From the NCBI GenBank assembly GCA_949128115.1, contig OX421962.1, positions 8,092,262 through 8,156,261 of the forward strand: a stretch of DNA of 64,000 nt, read 5' to 3'. Position 1 is the first letter of the stretch; the number at the start of each line of letters is the position of its first letter. The translations under genes and the position numbers were made by a program. Under the pieces are notes generated by a model, which saw only the letters and a program-made list of their open reading frames with translations, made no database searches and was not told the origin of the DNA. Below are positions 21,481 to 31,184 of the stretch, piece by piece. Source of the stretch: Anaspis maculata (taxonomy: Eukaryota; Arthropoda; Insecta; Coleoptera; Scraptiidae).

Positions 21481-21800
21481 CAAAATGAAGAGATTTTCTC
21501 ACTATCTTTCCTTTTCCAGTTTCGCTACTTTCGAGGATCATTCACATTATCTTGGACTTGCTGTTGAGCGATTTCCGGGCCGTTTGGACGGGGGTTCCTT
21601 TCGGACCTGGGGAGGGTTCTGTATACCTCTAATCCGCCATCGTTCGCTGTTGTGCCAGAGTTTGGTGAGATCGTTGCATATTTTAAATTGTTGAGTTGTG
21701 TCTGTTTCCTTATCACTCACTTTTTGTGCGATAAGAGCCGTGCTGTGTGTTTTTATTTTATCACCTTGTTAAATTTGAATTTGTTTACATTATTTTAATT

Positions 21801-23003
21801 ATGACTGAATGCGGCAAATGCAAAGCAACTAAGAAGGATGCCCTTTTGGTTGGCTGCGAGGGAACTTGTCGGAAATGGTTCCACCATGTGTGTGCGGGGT
21901 TAACCGAGGCAAATTTCAGGTTTTTGAATAGCAACAAGTCAATTCTTTATATGTGTGAGTCCTGCAGACTGAGTTGCGACATTGTTGACAAGTCGGCTAT
22001 AACAAGGATTGTCGATGATAAGCTTAATTCCTTTAAAACTGAAATGGTTGCCCTGTTGTCTGACAAAATTGATGATTTTACGAACAAGATTAGTGACGAA
22101 TTGCTGCGAAGGGACGACGCACAGGCTGCTTCTGTTTCCTCAAGGTTGGACTCGAGGTTGGATGAATTTGAGAAGTGTCTTGATGGCTCTGCTGCCGGTG
22201 GTCGTTTCGGGGGTGGCGCTGCCACATTTTCATCAGTGGTAAAGCAGAAGTCTTCTTTGGTTGTGCACCCAAAAAAGTCTGACCAACCGATTGGTGTGAC
22301 CAAGTCTGAAGTGTTGCGGAAGGTAAACCCTGTTTCGACTAATATAGAATTTTCTAGTACTCACGAAACACGTGACGGTGGTCTGGTCATCAGGTGCGAC
22401 AACATCAGTGATTCAAAGAAAATTATTGATATCGCTAGCGACAAATTGGGTGATAATTATGTTGTAAAGCCACTGTCGACGATAAATCCTCGCATAAAGG
22501 TTGTCGGTTTGTCGCAGAAGTTCGACGAGGAGTCGTTGTTGGGCTTTTTAAGCTCACAGAATAAATCCATACTTCCTGAGGGATCGGCCTGTCAGGTTGT
22601 ATCGATTAAGCCATTGAGAAAGAACAACAAGGTGTTTCAGGCAGTGCTTCAGGTCGACGTGGGTGCATACTCCAGAATGATCCGCGAAGGGCATGTATTT
22701 GTGGGGTACGACTATTGCCGCGTATTCGATGCCGTCGAGATTACGCGTTGTTTCAAGTGTTGCGGTTATCAGCACTTTGCTGACAGGTGTGCAAAGTCGG
22801 AGCCCTCATGCCCGAGATGTGCGGGATCCCATAAGGTTGGGGAGTGCCAGTCCACCAGTATCAAGTGTGTTAATTGCGCCAATTCGAACAGCACCAGGAA
22901 GACACAATATCTTACCGATCATTGTGCCTGGGACACGGATAAATGTCCAATTTACCTTGATTCACTCTCCAAGTTCAAGTCAAATATATTTGGCCTGAAA
23001 TAG
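21801..23003 (+). CDS. LINE ORF1 protein: PHD-like finger plus CCHC zinc knuckles (400 aa)
   Basis: The start chosen is ATG at 21801, since the frame upstream of it has no ATG with better support. Residues 3-57 form a PHD-type finger (CGKCKATKKD...CEGTCRKWFHHVCAG...CESC). A Ser/Asp-rich, helical, probably coiled-coil segment follows. An RNA-binding-like central part follows with VLRKVNPVSTNIEFSS and IKPLRKNNKVFQAVLQVD. Cysteine knuckles begin near residue 317 (CFKCCGYQHFADRC, CPRCAGSHKVGEC, CVNCANSN). Such ORF1 proteins bind element RNA in the ribonucleoprotein. The frame ends in TAG, and the same frame then stays open into ORF2. Confidence 0.9.
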   Translation: MTECGKCKATKKDALLVGCEGTCRKWFHHVCAGLTEANFRFLNSNKSILYMCESCRLSCDIVDKSAITRIVDDKLNSFKTEMVALLSDKIDDFTNKISDELLRRDDAQAASVSSRLDSRLDEFEKCLDGSAAGGRFGGGAATFSSVVKQKSSLVVHPKKSDQPIGVTKSEVLRKVNPVSTNIEFSSTHETRDGGLVIRCDNISDSKKIIDIASDKLGDNYVVKPLSTINPRIKVVGLSQKFDEESLLGFLSSQNKSILPEGSACQVVSIKPLRKNNKVFQAVLQVDVGAYSRMIREGHVFVGYDYCRVFDAVEITRCFKCCGYQHFADRCAKSEPSCPRCAGSHKVGECQSTSIKCVNCANSNSTRKTQYLTDHCAWDTDKCPIYLDSLSKFKSNIFGLK

Positions 23004-23009
23004 CAATTA
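23001..23009 (+). promoter_or_regulatory. Candidate stop-codon readthrough signal UAG-CAA-UUA
   Basis: The ORF1 stop is followed directly by CAA TTA, giving TAG CAA TTA, which fits the UAG-CARYYA context known to promote readthrough in tobamoviruses and other systems. The frame downstream is open for 19 codons up to the ORF2 ATG and then through all of ORF2. The function is inferred from context only. Confidence 0.55.
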
Positions 23010-23060
23010 CCCGAATCCAAGCCAGAAACGCCAAAGAAACTTAAGATCAGAAACATTAAC

Positions 23061-25904
23061 ATGTATTATCAGAATGTTAGGGGTTTAAGAACCAAGACTA
23101 CTGAGCTGTCCAACTGCATCACAAGCTTGAGCTCATATGACATTTTTCTTTTCACCGAGACCTGGCTGCACGACGGCGTGATGGACGCCGAGCTTTTCGA
23201 TCCTGAGCGTTACTCGGTGTTCAGGTGTGATCGCGATTCTGTGGCGACTGGGGCTTCTAGGGGTGGGGGTGTTCTCGTCGCGTGTGGCCATGATTTTCAT
23301 GCCGAGGAGGTCGTTCTGAATCGTGCAGCGTTCGGTTTGAATTTTGTCGATCTGCTAATTGTGAAGGTAACAATCAATTATCAAGTACTATATCTCGCTC
23401 TTTTATACGTACCCCCATCGGGTGCCACAGCAAGCACCTATGATAGTCTTATGGATTTGTTCATTTCACATCCCTTTCTCAATCACTCAAATCTTTTACT
23501 CATCGGTGATTTCAATACTCCAAATTTCACTATGAACACAGGCGATTTAGCTTCACCACCTGTTCTGAGGTCTGTTTCTGGTTTAGCGGATTTTTACGAG
23601 ATGGATCAGTACAATGGTGTTCTGAACGAGAGTGGTAAGTGCTTGGACCTGATTTTTTGCACGAGACCCTGCATTGTTAATAAAGCTGTGGATATAGTCC
23701 TCAAAGAAGACTCGCATCATCCGGCACTTTGTGTAGAATACGAGATTTCTGACCATTCCGTGAAATATGACTCCGGGTCGAGGGACTGCTCTTTTAATTT
23801 CAGAAAGGCTGATTTCATGTCGTTGTACGGCGAACTGCGCGATACCGACTGGTCTGCACTTGTCGGTGGAAATGACGTTGATGAGACGGTTTCAGTGTTC
23901 TACAGTATTTTGTACTCGGCTCTCGATAAGCATGTTCCCAGGAAAAGAAGCAAATCCACTAGCGGATCCACGTCTGTGCGTCAGTACCCGAAATGGTACA
24001 ATCATGATCTGATTAAGAGAACGAAGTACAAAGAAAGGGTGAGACTGAGATTCAAGAGAACGCAATCTCAGAGTGACTTGAGAGAGTTTCAAAGGGTCAG
24101 GACTTCTCTAAACAGTGATATACAGAGAGCTCACAGACTTTACTCAAGGAATGTTGAGACTAACATCAGGCAGAATCCAAAACAATTCTGGTCATTTGTA
24201 AAATCCAAGCAGGGGGGTCATGGCATACCAACAGTCATGAAGTTTGGGGAGGGCTCAACTTCTAACTTGCAGCAGGTAGTCGATTCGTTTGCTGACTGTT
24301 TTTCTGAGTCTTTCGCTGCCTCCGGTAGCGGTTCTTTTGGTGCACCAGCCTCGCCCGATTATTTTCTGAATCACCTATCTATAAAGCGAATCGGCCAAGA
24401 TGACATAATGCGTGCCATTGCGAAGTTGAAAAATGGTTGCACAGCAGGTCCAGATCAGATACCCGCTTTTCTGATCAGAGATTGCCGCTGGATTCTTGTC
24501 AGTCCTTTGGAGACCATTTTCAATTTGATTCTCGAAACGTCCCATTTCCCCTCAATCTGGAAAACTTCTCGTCTGTGTCCCATATTCAAGAAAGGTAACA
24601 GGGCGGAGGTCTCGAACTACAGGCCCATTGCTCTTTTGAACAATTTTTCCAAGGTGTTTGAAACGATTTTGCATGGCCTCATATCTAGTCATGTATCTCA
24701 CTCCGTCACAGTTCATCAGCATGGTTTCATGAGGGCTCGTTCCACTGTGACCAATCTTGCAAACTTCACCCAATACCTCAGTGAAAAAATTGATGGTGGA
24801 CAACAGGTTGATGCCATATATACTGATTTCTCGAAGGCATTTGACAGACTAGACCACGGCATCTTGCTCCGCAAATTGAGTTCTTATGGACTTTCTGACC
24901 CACTAATATCCTTGTTTCGCTCCTATCTTTGTAACAGGTACCAATACGTCTACCTTAAGGGCTTCAGATCCCGCAGGTTTTTACAGGCTTCCGGAGTTCC
25001 TCAGGGTTCTGTGCTAGGTCCCTTACTTTTTATCCTTTTTATAAACGATATAGTTATGAACATCAATGCGAGGTACTTGCTTTATGCAGACGACTTGAAG
25101 GTTTTTAGTGTGGTGTCTTCCCTCGCAGACTGCGGGCGCCTGCAGGCAGATCTCAATACAATTGTTGCTTGGTGCAGTGAGAATGGCTTGCCGATCAATG
25201 TGAGTAAGTGCAGCGTTATGTCCTACAGCAGAAAACATGCAAACGTCGTTTTCGACTACACTTTGGGGGGAGAAATATTGCAGAGACCTCGGACGGTGAA
25301 GGACCTTGGGGTAGTTTTTGACGGCGGTCTATCCTTCAAGGAGCACATCAGTTATGTCTCGAGCTCGGCATACAAAAGTCTTGGCTTTGTGCTGAGAAAC
25401 TCAAAGGCATTTACCAACGTTGAAACACTGAAAGCCTTATATGTTTCTTTCGTCCGGTCCAAACTTGAATACGCCTCTCTTGTCTGGAGTCCGATTTATG
25501 ACTCCTTCGTCAATGATTTGGAGAGAGTTCAGAGGAGGTTTTTGAAGGCGGCTTATTTTATACTGGACAACCAATACCCTCCACGTGGTTTTCCTCAGGA
25601 GATCATGTTGGAGCGGTTCAACCTGTCATCTTTGAAGTCTCGAAGAGTGTTCCAGTCAATCCATTTTCTTTTTGGTCTATTTAGCAACACGTTGGATTGC
25701 CCTGATTTTCTTGGTGCTGTGGGTCTCAGTGTTCCTCGGCTTTCCTCTAGATCACACAGTTTATTCCACCTTCCCACAGCTAGAACCAACATCCTAGTGG
25801 CATCTCCTCTCTATCAGATGATTGTCAATTACTCTGCTTATGAGAGCGAGGTTGATCTCTTCAACTGTTCTCTGTCCGACATAAGAGCGAAGGTTTTTTC
25901 CTAA
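23061..25904 (+). CDS. LINE ORF2: endonuclease-reverse transcriptase (947 aa)
   Basis: The N-terminal part is an APE-type endonuclease (YYQNVRGLRTK near residue 2; FTETWL near 32; GDFNTPNF near 149; SDHS near 231). The reverse transcriptase follows, with YRPIALLNNFSKVFE, FSKAFDRLDH, SGVPQGSVLGPLLFILFIND and the catalytic YADD at residues 675-678. The C-terminal part (LGVVFDGGLSFKEHI and LEYASLVWSP onwards) is typical of insect LINEs. It nicks target DNA and copies the element RNA at the nick. The frame is intact. It lies in the same frame as ORF1, separated by TAG and 19 sense codons, so it may be made by readthrough, by reinitiation, or from its own ATG. Confidence 0.95.
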   Translation: MYYQNVRGLRTKTTELSNCITSLSSYDIFLFTETWLHDGVMDAELFDPERYSVFRCDRDSVATGASRGGGVLVACGHDFHAEEVVLNRAAFGLNFVDLLIVKVTINYQVLYLALLYVPPSGATASTYDSLMDLFISHPFLNHSNLLLIGDFNTPNFTMNTGDLASPPVLRSVSGLADFYEMDQYNGVLNESGKCLDLIFCTRPCIVNKAVDIVLKEDSHHPALCVEYEISDHSVKYDSGSRDCSFNFRKADFMSLYGELRDTDWSALVGGNDVDETVSVFYSILYSALDKHVPRKRSKSTSGSTSVRQYPKWYNHDLIKRTKYKERVRLRFKRTQSQSDLREFQRVRTSLNSDIQRAHRLYSRNVETNIRQNPKQFWSFVKSKQGGHGIPTVMKFGEGSTSNLQQVVDSFADCFSESFAASGSGSFGAPASPDYFLNHLSIKRIGQDDIMRAIAKLKNGCTAGPDQIPAFLIRDCRWILVSPLETIFNLILETSHFPSIWKTSRLCPIFKKGNRAEVSNYRPIALLNNFSKVFETILHGLISSHVSHSVTVHQHGFMRARSTVTNLANFTQYLSEKIDGGQQVDAIYTDFSKAFDRLDHGILLRKLSSYGLSDPLISLFRSYLCNRYQYVYLKGFRSRRFLQASGVPQGSVLGPLLFILFINDIVMNINARYLLYADDLKVFSVVSSLADCGRLQADLNTIVAWCSENGLPINVSKCSVMSYSRKHANVVFDYTLGGEILQRPRTVKDLGVVFDGGLSFKEHISYVSSSAYKSLGFVLRNSKAFTNVETLKALYVSFVRSKLEYASLVWSPIYDSFVNDLERVQRRFLKAAYFILDNQYPPRGFPQEIMLERFNLSSLKSRRVFQSIHFLFGLFSNTLDCPDFLGAVGLSVPRLSSRSHSLFHLPTARTNILVASPLYQMIVNYSAYESEVDLFNCSLSDIRAKVFS

Positions 25905-25980
25905 GTATGTACCCCCTCTCGGTTTTGTCTCTGGTATCCCTCACCCTTTAACTGGGCTTTTTTGCCTGTTGGGTGCAGTA

Positions 25981-25981
25981 C

Positions 25982-26014
<33 letters not shown>
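25981..26014 (+). repeat. (AAT)n tail of the LINE
   Basis: About eleven tandem AAT/ATA units mark the 3' end of the element, as in many LINEs that use a microsatellite instead of poly(A). Confidence 0.85.
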
Positions 26015-26990
26015 TATTTTTTTGGTTTCCGGTGACAAGTTCTGGTCGTCACATCCGGTAACTTGTTTGATTTGGCTTAGCAAATCCCCCACTTATCCAT
26101 AAAGCTACGAGCTTGACAAGTTTGTAAGATACGAACTAGCTCATTTTTGCTACGGTTATGAACTCTGATCGGTAACCTAAAACTAAAGTACATAGGTATA
26201 GGTGGAGAAAAACTAAATTTCTGTCTTGGTAGCCCTGAATTGAGGTATACATACAGGCTGTTACACTTTTTTCAGTAGATATTTTGGGGGATAGTAGAGT
26301 AGTAAAAAATAAGTGAACTTCTCAGAAAAAAAAATTACATCGGCAACGCATTATAACGGGGATAAAGGCTTTCAAAGTTGAGCTTTGAAAATGTTTTTTT
26401 TGTTATAAATCCAAATTTATTTACTGAATTTCGACTAAATTTGGCACACGTCTCAAATTGATGTATGCCCACAAGCTGGTCGTATTGATTTTTGTCACAT
26501 TTGAAAACTCGTAATTTTTTATTTTTCATTATTTTTCGAGTTATTTTTTCATTTTTCGTTTTTTAGTACGAATATCGGTACGACACGGTACTTATCCTTA
26601 GATGCTCTACCATCTCCTCAAACATTGACAAAAGAAGTAAAACACCCTGTATAAGAGGAGCCGTTCAAGAGGAATCAGTTTTCAAATTTCGCTTAAAATT
26701 AAGTGGTGCGTTATTTTGCGATTTTATGTATTCCAAAGTCAACAAAAAAATTAGTTTCTCATAATATAGCACATTAGAGCAGAAGATGTTGCCAGGAGCA
26801 TGTACAGTATACCTTTTGGCTTATAAAAATATAAAAATCGCCAGTCGATCGTAATCGATAGGATACTTTTTGTCTACAGGTAAACAAAAACTCACTTTTT
26901 TCAAATATTGAAAACTCTACTTCAAATACTATTTTTTTGGGGAGGACAAGTGTATATTTTCCAATGAAATATCTATATGTAAATGTAAAA
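26015..26990. other. Non-coding; likely TIR element at about 26251-26653
   Basis: ATACAGGCTGTTACACTTTT near 26251 is mirrored by AAAACACCCTGTATAAG ending near 26653, the TACAGG-type ends seen on several elements here. The remainder has no gene that I can support. Confidence 0.5.
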
Positions 26991-26999
26991 CAGCAGTGA

Positions 27000-27978
27000 G
27001 CTCTTCTACAACAGCGGTGAGGTCTTCTGCAAGAACAGGAGACTCGACAAGAAACGAGTCATGAAGAAGACAAGGCAGAACTGAAGAATCTTTTTGAAGG
27101 ACAAGAACAGAAATTGAGAAACCTGCTAGAAGAACAGGGAAGGAAACGCCTGGAGAAAAAGAAAGAAATTCTAGCCGTTATAGAACAACAAACGCGGTAT
27201 TTCGACGGCAGCGTGAGCAAGCTAGAAAAAGAAGTGGAAGCGGTGAAGGCCAACATGACGAAGCTGGAGCAACAGGTTCAGAAAACCGCCGCCAGTGCTG
27301 CGATGGTCAGTTCAGCGGGTGTCCATCGTGTGAAGCTGCCAAACTTCGATGGGAAAAGCCCATGGACAACCTATAAGAGGCAGTTTGATGCCGCTGCCGG
27401 AGCTAACGGATGGAGCGAGGATGAGTGAGCTACAGCTCTAGTCCTGGCTCTCAGAGGCCCAGCGTTGGAGCTGCTCCAGACGATTACTGAGAGTGAGCAG
27501 AAGGACTTTGCCAAGCTGACTAAGGTTCTGGAGCTCCGATATGGGGACAATCATGTGCGGCAGATCCATCGAGCCCAGTTGAAGGCCAGGACACAAAAGA
27601 GCGGGAAAAGCCTTCAGGAATTCGAATCCGAAGTCCTGAGGCTGGTTCACCTAGCCTATCCAGCGTATCCAGCAGATGTTTTGGAAGGCATCCCAAAAGA
27701 AGCTTCCATGGGCGGACTAAGAGATCCAGATCTGCGTCAGATGGTCATAATCAGCAATCCAGCCAACATCAGCGACGCACTCATCCAAGCTATTCGCATT
27801 GAGGCAGCCAAAGATGCTTCGCGCCCTCATCGTCTTAGAGAGGTGAACTTTGACGAATCTGGAGCATCACATACTTCCGAGAAATCTGTGAAGGAGATGT
27901 TTGAGGAACTTCTCAGCGCTATGTCTCGAAACAGACCCCAAGGCGAGCCAAGAGCTGGAGGAAGACCGAATACGGCAG
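27000..27978 (+). pseudogene. Decayed Gypsy-type gag fragment
   Basis: An open frame with a long charged coiled coil (LEKKKEILAVIEQQ, VSKLEKEVEAVKANM) leads into KLPNFDGKSPWTTYKRQF, ALRGPALELL and LRYGDNHVRQIHRAQL, a pattern typical of gag of arthropod Gypsy-type LTR retrotransposons. One in-frame TGA lies at 27426-27428. No protease, polymerase, integrase or flanking LTR is present, so it is a remnant. Confidence 0.8.
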
Positions 27979-28070
27979 GCATTGTTATCGAAGTTTTTAA
28001 GGATCACAATATTGAGTTAATGGATTGGCCACTTTTGTCTCCAGATATGAATGTGATCGAGAATGTATAG
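27979..28070 (+). pseudogene. Tc1-type transposase scrap fused in frame to gag
   Basis: The gag frame runs without interruption into about 30 codons with DHNIELMDWPLLSPDMNVIEN, which carries the WP..SPD.N.IEN signature around the third catalytic acid of Tc1-like DDE transposases, then TAG. Nothing further of the transposase follows. Confidence 0.7.
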
Positions 28071-29246
28071 TAAGAACCTACACTACCTTTTGTCGAGTTT
28101 GAAAAATATCGAAAAAGTCTTCGAGAAAAGACACAAATTCAGCTCATCATAGTCGATCGGTTCAAATCGAGTGAATAAGCACCCTAAAAACAGTACCGGG
28201 CTGCCACCTGAACGTCGGGGAACACTGAACAGTCAACGTGTGTCAGTCAACATCAGTATTATTTGCTGTTTGATGTTTTAAACTCTACTGCTGCACAAAT
28301 AATTGGGTTTGAGTTGGATGAATCCGCCGAGGTCTCAGAGGTCGTGGTGCGGACGTGATCCATATTTTTTGTCAGAGGAATGCCGATTGCTCGCGGACCT
28401 ATTCCACGTTCCTGCTTGTGTCAACCTGACGCGGGCAATAACAAGAAGATCCACTTGTGAGAAGAACACCGGCTGAAATAATCGGTATTTTACCCTGATA
28501 CATTGATATGATATCGGTCTGCAGCAACTTGTCTGTATCATCGTCCTTCCATTGGCGTGCAGTACTTTGTCTCGGAGCTATTGACCAGCCTCATAGAGCC
28601 ACCTAGTTTCTTGGAGATGCGATCTGGGAAGGCGCAGCTATGTTTTGTATGAAGTAGAAATAGAGATGTTGAGGTAGCTCTTGGGAATACTTGGACGCAT
28701 TTTCACGTGAAAACCGGGGAAAACAGAAAGGATCGACACATAGAGTCTTGCGAAGATGTCATGTTAACGCATAACCTAACGACGTAAACAGAACTTGACA
28801 TGGCAACTCTCTAGCAACGTTTCCCGGTTGTCTGATGCATAACTGCCAGATTTATAGTGAAGTTCCATTTAAAATAGGTAATGCAATTGTTTCATGCTGA
28901 TATATAAATTCTACGATATGCAAAAAGATGCTGCACTGTATTGTTCTGTTTCTTCGTGACTTTTAATTACAACTAGTGTATATTCATGGACTGTAGACTG
29001 TCTATCAGAGAAAACCTGACAATAACGGTCACTGCATAAGTGCATATGACACGATGACTTACCCAGTGCGCAAGCGCAGAACAGGTTAGGTTTACTACAT
29101 CATCAGTCTTCCAGTTCAAACTCCACCCGTTCATGTCAAAATTCTCAACTTTTTTTTTAAATAGGGTCTGTTGAAATAAAATGTTTTTATGCCTGTAGTA
29201 ATCTCAGTTTGTACTTTGTTTTGAACAAATGAAAAAGTGGTACCAT
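28071..29246. other. Intergenic sequence, no gene recognised
   Basis: No coding exon, RNA gene or clear repeat boundary was recognised on either strand. Confidence 0.4.
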
Positions 29247-29358
29247 ATGATCAAAAACTCTTCTATTTGCGGTAGGCTGTGGCCTGGTCATTGGCAGGCA
29301 AACGAGGCCGATTTTGGCCAGGCCACAGCCTACCGCAAGTAGAAAAGTTTTTGATCAT
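29247..29358. mobile_element. Hairpin MITE, copy 1 (112 bp)
   Basis: ATGATCAAAAACTCTTCTAT...GGTAGGCTGTGGCC is mirrored by GGCCACAGCCTACC...AGTTTTTGATCAT. The loop contains GGCAGGCAAACGAGGCCGAT. A second copy with the same loop and end sequence lies at 36604-36722. Confidence 0.85.
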
Positions 29359-29550
29359 GCATGCGGTATAAAACCCCATTGATTTTTGATTAATAATTGA
29401 TTTTCGAGTCACTGATTTTCTTCGGATAATTGACACTTTTGAACAGTTTATTTCGATTATGATTTTCGAAAAATTGATTTTTAGTTCTTGTTCCACCTCC
29501 CTGAAAATAACTAGATCAAAACGATTTTGTTTACACTATAGAATCTAGCG

Positions 29551-29556
29551 TTTATT
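29551..29556 (-). terminator. Polyadenylation signal of Kazal gene 2
   Basis: AATAAA on the minus strand lies about 90 nt beyond the stop codon of the upstream Kazal gene, a normal 3' UTR distance. Confidence 0.6.
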
Positions 29557-29645
29557 TAATTAAAAAATAAATTATCAGTTATCACAATTGGGGCTCTTAT
29601 GGCATAAAGCAAGTAGTCCTCTCTCTATACATCAGTCAGTCAACT

Positions 29646-31184
29646 TTACAGGGGAGCGCAGGCACCGGAGAATGTTTTTTCAACAGCTGAAAAAAAAACA
29701 GCAATTAGAAACGATTTGATTGATGTTTTCACGAAACTTTTGAAAAAAAAAGAAAATAAAAAACTTACTTTGTCCGCACCGCTGGGCGCACTTCAGCCTG
29801 CCCTCGTTCGGGTACGTGATCCTGTCCGAACCGCACACCGGGTTGTACTCCAGCGTGGTCTTGCAGTTCTCCATGCACGTCGTGTACCGGGGACTCGACG
29901 TGGTGGTCGTGGTGCTGGGGCTGGTGGGCTGGTTGGGATTTTGCGGTCTCCTGGTGGGCCGCTGGGTCGTCCTCCTGGTCACGAAGGGCCCGCGCGTCGG
30001 CATCGAGGTGTCGCCCTCTTGTTCTTCGGAAACCGGCCTGGTTTCCGGGAACGGCACGGGACCGGCGTTGTTGATGTTCTGTTGCTGTTCCTGCGTCGGC
30101 TGCTTCGAGTTTTGCGACGCTATCGTGTCCCAGTCGAAAGTCTGGCGCTTTTGCCTGGGGAAAGCTTGGCTAATCGTGACGGCAGCTGAAAATTGATTAT
30201 ATTCTGTTAATATTGCAATTAAGTAGTCATACAGGGTGGTTCACGGACACGAAGTCTAGTGCAGCTTACGGAAATGCTTCAAAAATTTTGTTAATATTGC
30301 AATTAAGTAGTCATACAGGGTGGTTCACGGACACGAAGTCTAGTGCAGCTTACGGAAATGCTTCAAAAATTTTGTTAATATTGCAATTAAGTAGTCATAC
30401 AGGGTGGTTCACGGACACGAAGTCTAGTGCAGCTTACGGAAATGCTTCAAAAATGCGATGCAAACGTAGAAAAAAAAACATGGCTTTTTTATTTTTAGAG
30501 ATATGGTAACTCAAATAGGGGGCTTTCAACTCCCTCTGTCATCGTTATTTTAACTGATATTTGTGAACTGTTCAAATTAGACTTGAGAGGAATTTTTATT
30601 TCAACTTTGCATGTCTTTTTGAATTTGATTTATTCACAGGACAATTCATTTGGATCTAAATTCTTCTGCAGGAATTTTTCGAAAAAACTAAATTTTCAGG
30701 ACTGATGATACACCCCTGTAGAGTAACTAGAGTTTAGCAACACATTCAAAGGTTTGAAAAATTTCTTCCTAATCTGACTCAAATAGTTCAAAAAAAATGT
30801 TTCAAATAATGAAGTTAGAGGTTCCTCCACTTGAACTAGCTGCAAAAATAACAGAGTTAAATTTTTTTCAACATTTTTCTGGTATGTTTGGCTTTTTTCT
30901 ACAAACTGTCGTAGACTCCGGTTCCGTAAATTCACCCTGTGTATGTACAATGAGATAAAAATTAGACTAGTCTGAGCAGGGCAGGGTCATCATGGTGTTG
31001 ATAACCACACAACAGCGTTAGAGCTACTCATACTGGTTTGAATATTTTTACTGTTACGAAAACATGTTTGTTGACCCTCAGGGTCATGGACAGGTGAAAA
31101 TCATCTTTGATTTTGAACTTGTTAATATGTATCACTCCACAAAGACTCACCTAAAATGACAAAACACACTTTCAGCAGTTCCAT
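29646..31184 (-). CDS. Kazal gene 2: secreted Kazal-domain protein, 163 aa, three exons
   Basis: Exon 1 is 31184-31151 (ATG, MELLKVCFVIL, then GTGAGT). Exon 2 is 30185-29769 (TTTTCAG acceptor, GTAAGT donor). Exon 3 is 29686-29646 (T-rich tract and CAG, stop TAA). Both introns (965 and 82 bp) are phase 1, and the 492-nt CDS stays open. The signal peptide is MELLKVCFVILAAVTISQA, followed by a basic FPRQKRQ. Next come a Gln/Asn-rich segment, a Thr/Pro/Arg linker (TTQRPTRRP, STTTTTSS), and a Kazal domain at about residues 109-160 with cysteines in TTCMENC, YNPVCGSDRITYPNEG, KCAQRCGQ and FSGACAPL, six in all. Kazal domains block serine proteases through the loop before the third cysteine. It is paralogous to gene 1, which shares the linker RPTRRPQ and CAQRCG. 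Intron 1 carries a TACAGGGTG element and a triple 84-bp repeat. Confidence 0.9.
30207..30458. repeat. Three identical 84-bp tandem copies
   Basis: The unit begins TTAATATTGCAATTAAGTAG, contains CATACAGGGTGGTTCACGGA and ends ATGCTTCAAAAATTTTG. Copy starts are 30207, 30291 and 30375. No differences were seen between copies, so the expansion is recent. It lies in intron 1 of Kazal gene 2; the open frame through it reflects the unit being a multiple of three. Confidence 0.95.
30230..30946. mobile_element. TACAGGGTG-type non-autonomous element in intron
   Basis: TACAGGGTGGTTCACGGA at the left (present three times through the tandem expansion) is mirrored by TCCGTAAATTCACCCTGTG near 30942. It has no coding capacity. 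Confidence 0.6.

Larger units (their letters stand above)
21500..26014 (+). mobile_element. Full-length non-LTR retrotransposon (CR1/Jockey-like)
   Basis: The unit comprises a leader of roughly 300 bp, ORF1 (21801-23003), ORF2 (23061-25904), a short 3' UTR with TTTTTTGCCTGTTGGGTGCA, and a 3' tail of (AAT)n at 25981-26014. The exact 5' end was not fixed; CAGTTTCGCTACTTTCG near 21517 is a candidate. Both ORFs are intact, so the copy is potentially recent. PHD-containing ORF1 proteins are known from CR1-like elements, while the tail and RT style also fit Jockey-type elements; a phylogeny is needed for the clade. Confidence 0.9.

Noticed and set aside
21747..21800. N-terminal extension of LINE ORF1 from a GTG
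   Set aside because: It is not an ATG. The PHD-like finger begins just after the ATG at 21801.
29716..30196. Two plus-strand ORFs of 126 and 157 codons
   Set aside because: They are antisense to exon 2 of Kazal gene 2, which has splice sites and a conserved cysteine domain on the minus strand.
30213..30509. 98-codon ORF with a 28-residue repeat
   Set aside because: It is a frame through three copies of an 84-bp non-coding unit inside an intron.
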